Below are positions 60,075-64,000 of a stretch of DNA of 64,000 nucleotides, one piece after another. The notes under the pieces are model-generated. The model saw only the letters and a list, made by a program, of their open reading frames with translations, did not search any database and was not told the DNA's origin. This DNA comes from Silicimonas sp. (GTDB lineage Bacteria > Pseudomonadota > Alphaproteobacteria > Rhodobacterales > Rhodobacteraceae). The stretch's first letter is position 1, and every line of letters begins with the position of its first letter. The stretch spans positions 1 to 64,000 of the forward strand of contig JAJDUZ010000028.1 of assembly GCA_022826385.1 (NCBI GenBank), in the 5' to 3' direction. The translations under genes and the position numbers were made by a program.

Positions 60075-60881
60075 TCAGCCGTCTACCGCCTCGCGCTGCC
60101 TGCGCGTGATCTGCCGTTTCGACAGAACCGACGCGACGAGAACCCCCACTGTCACGATCCCGATGATGATCGTGGACAGGGCATTGATCTCGGGACTGAC
60201 CCCCAACCGGACGGACGAGAATATCTTGATCGGCAAGGTCGTCGCCGACGGCCCTGCGGTGAAACTGGCGATCACCAGATCGTCCAGCGACAGGGTGAAT
60301 GCCAGAAGCCATCCAGCAATCACCGCGGGCGCAATGATCGGCAACGTGACCGAGGTGAAGGCCTGCAACGGCGTGCAGCCCAGATCCAGTGCCGCCTCCT
60401 CCAGCGACCGGTCGAAACTGACCAGCCGCGACGACACGACGACCGAAACATAGCACATCGCGAAAGTTGTATGCGCCAGCACGATCGTCAGCACGCCCCG
60501 GTCCAGCCCGATCGCGATGAAAAGCAACAAGAGCGACAGACCGGTAATCACCTCGGGCATCACCAGCGGCGCATAGATCATCCCACTGAACAGCGTCCGT
60601 CCCACGAACGCCCCCCGCCGCATCATCGCGTAGGCCGCCATGGTCCCCAGAACGGTCGCCACCGTGGCCGAGAAGAACGCCACCCGCACGGTGACCCAGG
60701 CCGCATCCAGAAACGCCTCGTTCCGGACGACCTCGCCATACCACTTGGTCGAGAAACCGGCCCAGACCGTCACCAGTTTGGATTCATTGAAGCTGTAGAC
60801 CACAAGGATGACCATCGGGATGTAGAGAAATGCGAAGCCCAAGGTCAGCGACACGATATTGAACGCCGAAAGACCCCTCAT
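60075..60881 (-). CDS. Polyamine-type ABC transporter permease (PotC/PotI)
   Basis: A 268-aa inner-membrane permease with six helices and the EAA loop LEEAALDLGCTPLQAFTSVTLPIIAPAVIAG. It is of the spermidine/putrescine (PotC/PotI) class. The ATG at 60881 overlaps the stop of the partner permease gene (ATGA). Last gene of the transporter operon. Confidence 0.88.
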   Translation of the reverse strand: MRGLSAFNIVSLTLGFAFLYIPMVILVVYSFNESKLVTVWAGFSTKWYGEVVRNEAFLDAAWVTVRVAFFSATVATVLGTMAAYAMMRRGAFVGRTLFSGMIYAPLVMPEVITGLSLLLLFIAIGLDRGVLTIVLAHTTFAMCYVSVVVSSRLVSFDRSLEEAALDLGCTPLQAFTSVTLPIIAPAVIAGWLLAFTLSLDDLVIASFTAGPSATTLPIKIFSSVRLGVSPEINALSTIIIGIVTVGVLVASVLSKRQITRRQREAVDG

Positions 60882-61765
60882 CCGCCCCGCTCCCGCTGGC
60901 GCGTCTCATGGCGCTGGAACAGCACGATCGGGATCACGAGGATCAACAGCAGGATGATCGCCACCGCACTTGCCACCGGCCAGTCCCGGTTCGAGAAGAA
61001 CTCCTCCCACAGAACCTTTCCGATCATCAACGTGTCCGATCCCCCCAGAAGCGACGGGATCACGAACTCGCCCACCGTCGGGATGAAGACCAGGAAACAC
61101 CCGGCAATCACACCGGGCCGTGCCAAAGGCCAGGTCACATGCCAGAACGCCGTCAGCCGCGAGCACCCCAGATCCTCGGCCGCCTCCAGCAACGACGGGT
61201 CCATCCGATCAAGCGAGGCATAGATCGGCAGGATCATGAATGGCAGATAGGTATAGACGATCCCGATATAGACCGCGGTCGTGGTGTTCAGAATTTGCAG
61301 CGGCTCGGCAATCAGCCCGGTCCACAGCATGAACTGGTTGAGGAACCCTTCATTCGCCAGAATACCGATCCACGCATAAACCCGGATCAGGAAACTGGTC
61401 CAGAACGGCAGGATCACCAGCATCATCAGGGCCGGACGCCATGCCTCGGGCGCGCGGCTCATGGCATAGGCGATAGGGAAACCAACGCCCAATGTCAGAA
61501 CCGTGGACACCAGGGCGATTTGCACGCTCGACAGATAGGCTTTCCAGTAAAGATCGTCCTCGGTCAGGAAGACGAAATTCTCGACATCCAGCGCCGCGAA
61601 AAACCCCCGCAACCCGGCCCAGCCCTCTGACAGGTCCAGCGTCGGCGTATAGGGCGGGATCGAGATGGCATAATCCGACAGCGAAATCTTGGTGACGATC
61701 GCAAAGGGCACAAGGAACAGGATCAGCAGCCAGACATAAGGGATCGCGGTGAAGAGCCTCAGCAT
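60878..61765 (-). CDS. Polyamine-type ABC transporter permease (PotB/PotH)
   Basis: A 295-aa permease of the PotB/PotH type (FLVPFAIVTKISLSDYAIS; EAA loop LLEAAEDLGCSRLTAFWHVTWPLARPGVIAG). ATG 61765 follows GGGAGA. It is separated from the ATPase gene by 346 bp, longer than usual in an operon, so a second promoter is possible. Confidence 0.88.
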   Translation of the reverse strand: MLRLFTAIPYVWLLILFLVPFAIVTKISLSDYAISIPPYTPTLDLSEGWAGLRGFFAALDVENFVFLTEDDLYWKAYLSSVQIALVSTVLTLGVGFPIAYAMSRAPEAWRPALMMLVILPFWTSFLIRVYAWIGILANEGFLNQFMLWTGLIAEPLQILNTTTAVYIGIVYTYLPFMILPIYASLDRMDPSLLEAAEDLGCSRLTAFWHVTWPLARPGVIAGCFLVFIPTVGEFVIPSLLGGSDTLMIGKVLWEEFFSNRDWPVASAVAIILLLILVIPIVLFQRHETRQRERGG

Positions 61766-62111
61766 GGGGGTCTCCCGAACCGCGTCTCCATCGGCCCAAA
61801 AATATCCAAACACGCCGCAAGCCGTCGGGTGCCCTCATCTGGATAACCGAGACCACGGCGCGACAAGACATCGCCCGGCCGCGCATCCCCTAACCACCTG
61901 CCAAAGGCGCCACGGCGCCACCACGCCCGGCGGCGCTCAGCCCCCGGAGTTAACCCGATGTGCAGAGCGGCAAAGGCAGAAAAGCGCTCAGGCTGACAAA
62001 CATCTGACGTCCTTATGAATTTCGAAACCGAGTCCCCCCAACATGCGAGGGAGGTTGGGTGGGGGAAAAACGCGCGCTGCGTTAACGAAATTTTAAGGCC
62101 CCGCGCCACCA
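61766..62111. other. 346-bp gap inside the polyamine-type transporter locus
   Basis: No coding sequence was found. It contains a decayed head of the REP-like element (61788-61807, 18/20 identical to 49913-49932) and a purine-rich tract followed by a TTAACGAAATTTTAA stretch near 62080 that could hold a promoter for potA-side or permease transcription. Otherwise unremarkable. Confidence 0.45.
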
Positions 62112-63233
62112 TCACGACGTCAGCACGAGACCGGCCGTGTCGCTCCACGACAGCCACACCTCGTCCTCCCATGTGAAGTCCCGTCGCGCGATCCGCGACC
62201 GGTTCCCGACCTCGCATTTCACCACCGGGCCTTCCGGCAATTCCACGTGATAGGTCGAAAGATTGCCCAGATAGCCGATATCCAGAATCTTGCCTTTCAC
62301 CCGGTTCGGCGCCTCGGGCACCTCGCGGCTGATGGCGATCTTCTCGGGTCGCACGGCCAGCGTCACCTCCTGCCCGATCGTCAGATCACCGACGGGTCTG
62401 GCAAAAAAACGTTTCCCCTCGGCCCAGTCCAGCATCACCGTCTCGCCCAACTGCCGGACCCGCGCCTTGATCAGGTTCACGTCACCGATGAAATCCGCCA
62501 CGTAAACCGAGTTCGGCTGCTCATAGATCCGGTCCGGCGTGTCGACTTGCACAAGCTGGCCCTGGTCCATCACCGCCACGCGCGAGGCCACCGTCATCGC
62601 CTCTTCCTGGTCATGGGTGACGATGACAAAGGTCGTGCCGGTCTTCTCCTGAATGTCCATCAACTCGAACTGCGTTTCCTGTCGCAGTTTCTTGTCCAGC
62701 GCGCCCAAAGGCTCGTCCAGCAGCAGCAGCTTCGGCCCTTTCGCCATCGCCCGCGCCAAAGCCACCCGTTGCCGCTGCCCCCCCGAAAGCTGGTGCGGTT
62801 TCCGGCGCGCCAGCTTCCCCAATTGCGTCAGCTTCAGCATCTCGTCGACACGGGCCGCGATCCGGTCCTTGCTCAACCCGTCGCGCTTCAGACCGAAAGC
62901 GATATTGTCCCAGACCGAGAGATGCGGAAACAAGGCATAGGACTGGAACATCATGTTCACGGCCCGCTTGTTGGGCGGCACACCTCCCATGTCGACACCG
63001 TCAATGCTCAGTCGACCCGCACTTGGCGTCTCGAAGCCCGCCAGCATGCGCATCAGGGTCGTCTTGCCACAGCCTGATGGCCCCAGCAGGGCAAAGAATT
63101 CCTTGGGATAGATATCCAGCGAAACATCGTCGATGGCGGTGAAGTCACCAAAGGCCTTGCTGACCCCCTCGATCCGGATCAGGGGCGTCGCCGCAGGATC
63201 CTCCCATGGCGCGAATGCGGTCTCGTTCACCAT
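62112..63233 (-). CDS. Polyamine-type ABC transporter ATP-binding protein (PotA/PotG)
   Basis: A 373-aa ATPase with Walker A GPSGCGKTT, signature LSGGQRQR, Walker B LLLLDEPLGALD, H-loop VTHDQEEAM and a C-terminal TOBE domain. The N-terminal extension of about 17 residues is usual for PotG. It follows the binding-protein gene with a hairpin in the gap. Confidence 0.9.
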   Translation of the reverse strand: MVNETAFAPWEDPAATPLIRIEGVSKAFGDFTAIDDVSLDIYPKEFFALLGPSGCGKTTLMRMLAGFETPSAGRLSIDGVDMGGVPPNKRAVNMMFQSYALFPHLSVWDNIAFGLKRDGLSKDRIAARVDEMLKLTQLGKLARRKPHQLSGGQRQRVALARAMAKGPKLLLLDEPLGALDKKLRQETQFELMDIQEKTGTTFVIVTHDQEEAMTVASRVAVMDQGQLVQVDTPDRIYEQPNSVYVADFIGDVNLIKARVRQLGETVMLDWAEGKRFFARPVGDLTIGQEVTLAVRPEKIAISREVPEAPNRVKGKILDIGYLGNLSTYHVELPEGPVVKCEVGNRSRIARRDFTWEDEVWLSWSDTAGLVLTS

Positions 63234-63252
63234 TGCCAGCCCCCGGAAAAAC

Positions 63253-63280
63253 GGGGCCCCGGAGCAAGTCCGGGGACCCC
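63253..63280 (-). terminator. Stem-loop between binding-protein and ATPase genes
   Basis: A 7-bp perfect stem CCCCGGA/TCCGGGG with a 5-nt loop, extended by GGGG/CCCC across a single bulged A. It starts 8 bp after the binding-protein stop on the minus strand, with no U-tract, like those after the other two binding-protein genes. Confidence 0.65.
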
Positions 63281-63288
63281 CAAGCGAC

Positions 63289-64000
63289 TTATGTCCCCGA
63301 CTTCACCTTGGTCCAGAGACGGGTCACTGTCCGCTGCACCCGTGGCGGGTACGGCGTTGTCGTATAAAGGTTTTCCAGCGTGGCCTCGTCCGGATAGATC
63401 GCCGGATCGCCGATCACGTCCTCGACCAGAAACTCCTTCGAGGCCGCGTTGCCGTTGGCGTAATACACATAGTTCGACGCCGCCGCCATGTTCTGGGCAT
63501 CCATGATGAAATCCAGGAACTTGTGAGCGGCCTCGGGGTTCGGCGCATCGACCGGGATCGCCATCTGGTCGAACCACATCAGCGCGCCTTCCTTCGGCGC
63601 GTTATAGGCCACCTCGACCCCGTTGTCGGCTTCCGCTGCCCGGTCGCGCGCCTGTAGCACATCGCCCGACCACCCGACGGCGACGCAAATCTCGCCATTG
63701 GCCAGCGCGTTGATGTATTCCGACGAATGGAATTTCTGGATGTAAGGCCGCACGCCCATCAGGATCGGCTCGACCTTGGCGATCACGTCCGGGTCATGGC
63801 TATCCGGATCCTCTCCAATGTATTGGAGCGCCATTGGAATGATCTCGGTCGGCGCATCCAGGAAATGCACGCCACAGTCTGCCAGCTTCTCCATATTGGC
63901 CGGGTCCAGAACCAGTGCCGCGCTGTCGATCGGCGCATCTTCTCCCAGAATCTCCTGCACCTTGCCGACATTCACGCCAAGGCCCGTGGTGCCCCACATG
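63289..64000 (-). CDS. Polyamine-type ABC transporter substrate-binding protein, C-terminal part
   Basis: The last 236 residues of a PotD/PotF-type periplasmic protein. Its 5' end lies beyond the window's right edge, so no start or signal peptide is visible. Recognisable features: MWGTTGLGVNVGKV, VAVGWSGDVLQA and PKEGALMWFDQMAIPVDAPN, the latter corresponding to the ligand-contacting Trp/Asp segment of PotF. It is the first gene of the transporter operon. Ligand may be putrescine, spermidine or a related amine. Confidence 0.88.
   Translation of the reverse strand, partial: MWGTTGLGVNVGKVQEILGEDAPIDSAALVLDPANMEKLADCGVHFLDAPTEIIPMALQYIGEDPDSHDPDVIAKVEPILMGVRPYIQKFHSSEYINALANGEICVAVGWSGDVLQARDRAAEADNGVEVAYNAPKEGALMWFDQMAIPVDAPNPEAAHKFLDFIMDAQNMAAASNYVYYANGNAASKEFLVEDVIGDPAIYPDEATLENLYTTTPYPPRVQRTVTRLWTKVKSGT

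Overview
The window looks like chromosomal DNA of a marine-type alphaproteobacterium of the order Rhodobacterales (Roseobacter/Rhodobacter group). The grounds are high GC, tightly packed ATGA/TGATG-overlapping operons, an agl alpha-glucoside locus, several ABC systems, a carnitine dehydrogenase fused to a thioesterase, an MttB-family protein, a GcvT-type dimethylglycine dehydrogenase homologue, and GC-rich intergenic stem-loops. No phage, transposase, CRISPR array or rRNA was seen. One tRNA (Tyr) is present. All functional calls rest on sequence motifs read by eye.

Layout. 0-2.3 kb: a 5'-truncated possible Imm11-like protein, an agmatinase-family ureohydrolase and a PlsY-like acyltransferase. 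2.3-12.6 kb: alpha-glucoside utilisation, with aglE-F-G-A-K on the minus strand, divergent from the LacI-type regulator aglR, a GH1 beta-glucosidase and glucokinase; palindromic operators lie between the two arms. 12.7-17.6 kb: a chemosensory operon (STAS, CheY, CheA, CheW, CheR, CheY, unknown) without cheB or a receptor gene. 18.1-21.8 kb: a minus-strand operon of a Rieske oxygenase, a 72-aa protein and an FAD/GcvT dehydrogenase, probably demethylating a betaine-like compound. 22.0-26.4 kb: a GntR/UTRA regulator plus Gfo/Idh/MocA protein, divergent from an SsuD-type monooxygenase, an aldo/keto reductase and a flavin reductase. This trio matches the sulfoquinovose monooxygenase (Smo) pathway. 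26.7-44.7 kb: mainly housekeeping and scattered genes (yqeY, carA, a membrane glycosyltransferase, GntR/FCD, HAD nucleotidase, UbiH-like hydroxylase, class V aminotransferase, PilJ-like periplasmic protein, ilvC, ferric-reductase-like oxidoreductase, tRNA-Tyr, EamA transporter, NIPSNAP/ArsR pair) and an operon of two membrane proteins with a cytochrome P450. 44.7-45.5 kb: a degenerate repeat tract. 45.5-60 kb: an MttB-family methyltransferase, HAD phosphatase, carnitine dehydrogenase-thioesterase, SGNH hydrolase, a PaaK-like ligase, and a full branched-chain-type (HAAT) ABC system linked to an acyl-CoA synthetase and three small membrane proteins. 60-64 kb: a polyamine/opine-type ABC transporter whose binding-protein gene runs off the window.

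The genes fit a scavenger of algal compounds. Alpha-glucosides are imported, hydrolysed and phosphorylated. Methylated amines and betaines (carnitine and related compounds) are oxidised. A sulfosugar or other sulfonate is probably desulfonated by the SsuD-type cluster. An unknown carboxylic acid is probably imported by the HAAT system and activated by one of two CoA ligases. The strongest lead is the Smo-like cluster with its Gfo/Idh/MocA protein. After it come the four 16-bp palindromes just downstream, the degenerate repeat tract, the tandem double-hairpin elements and the paralogous small membrane proteins inside the HAAT operon.
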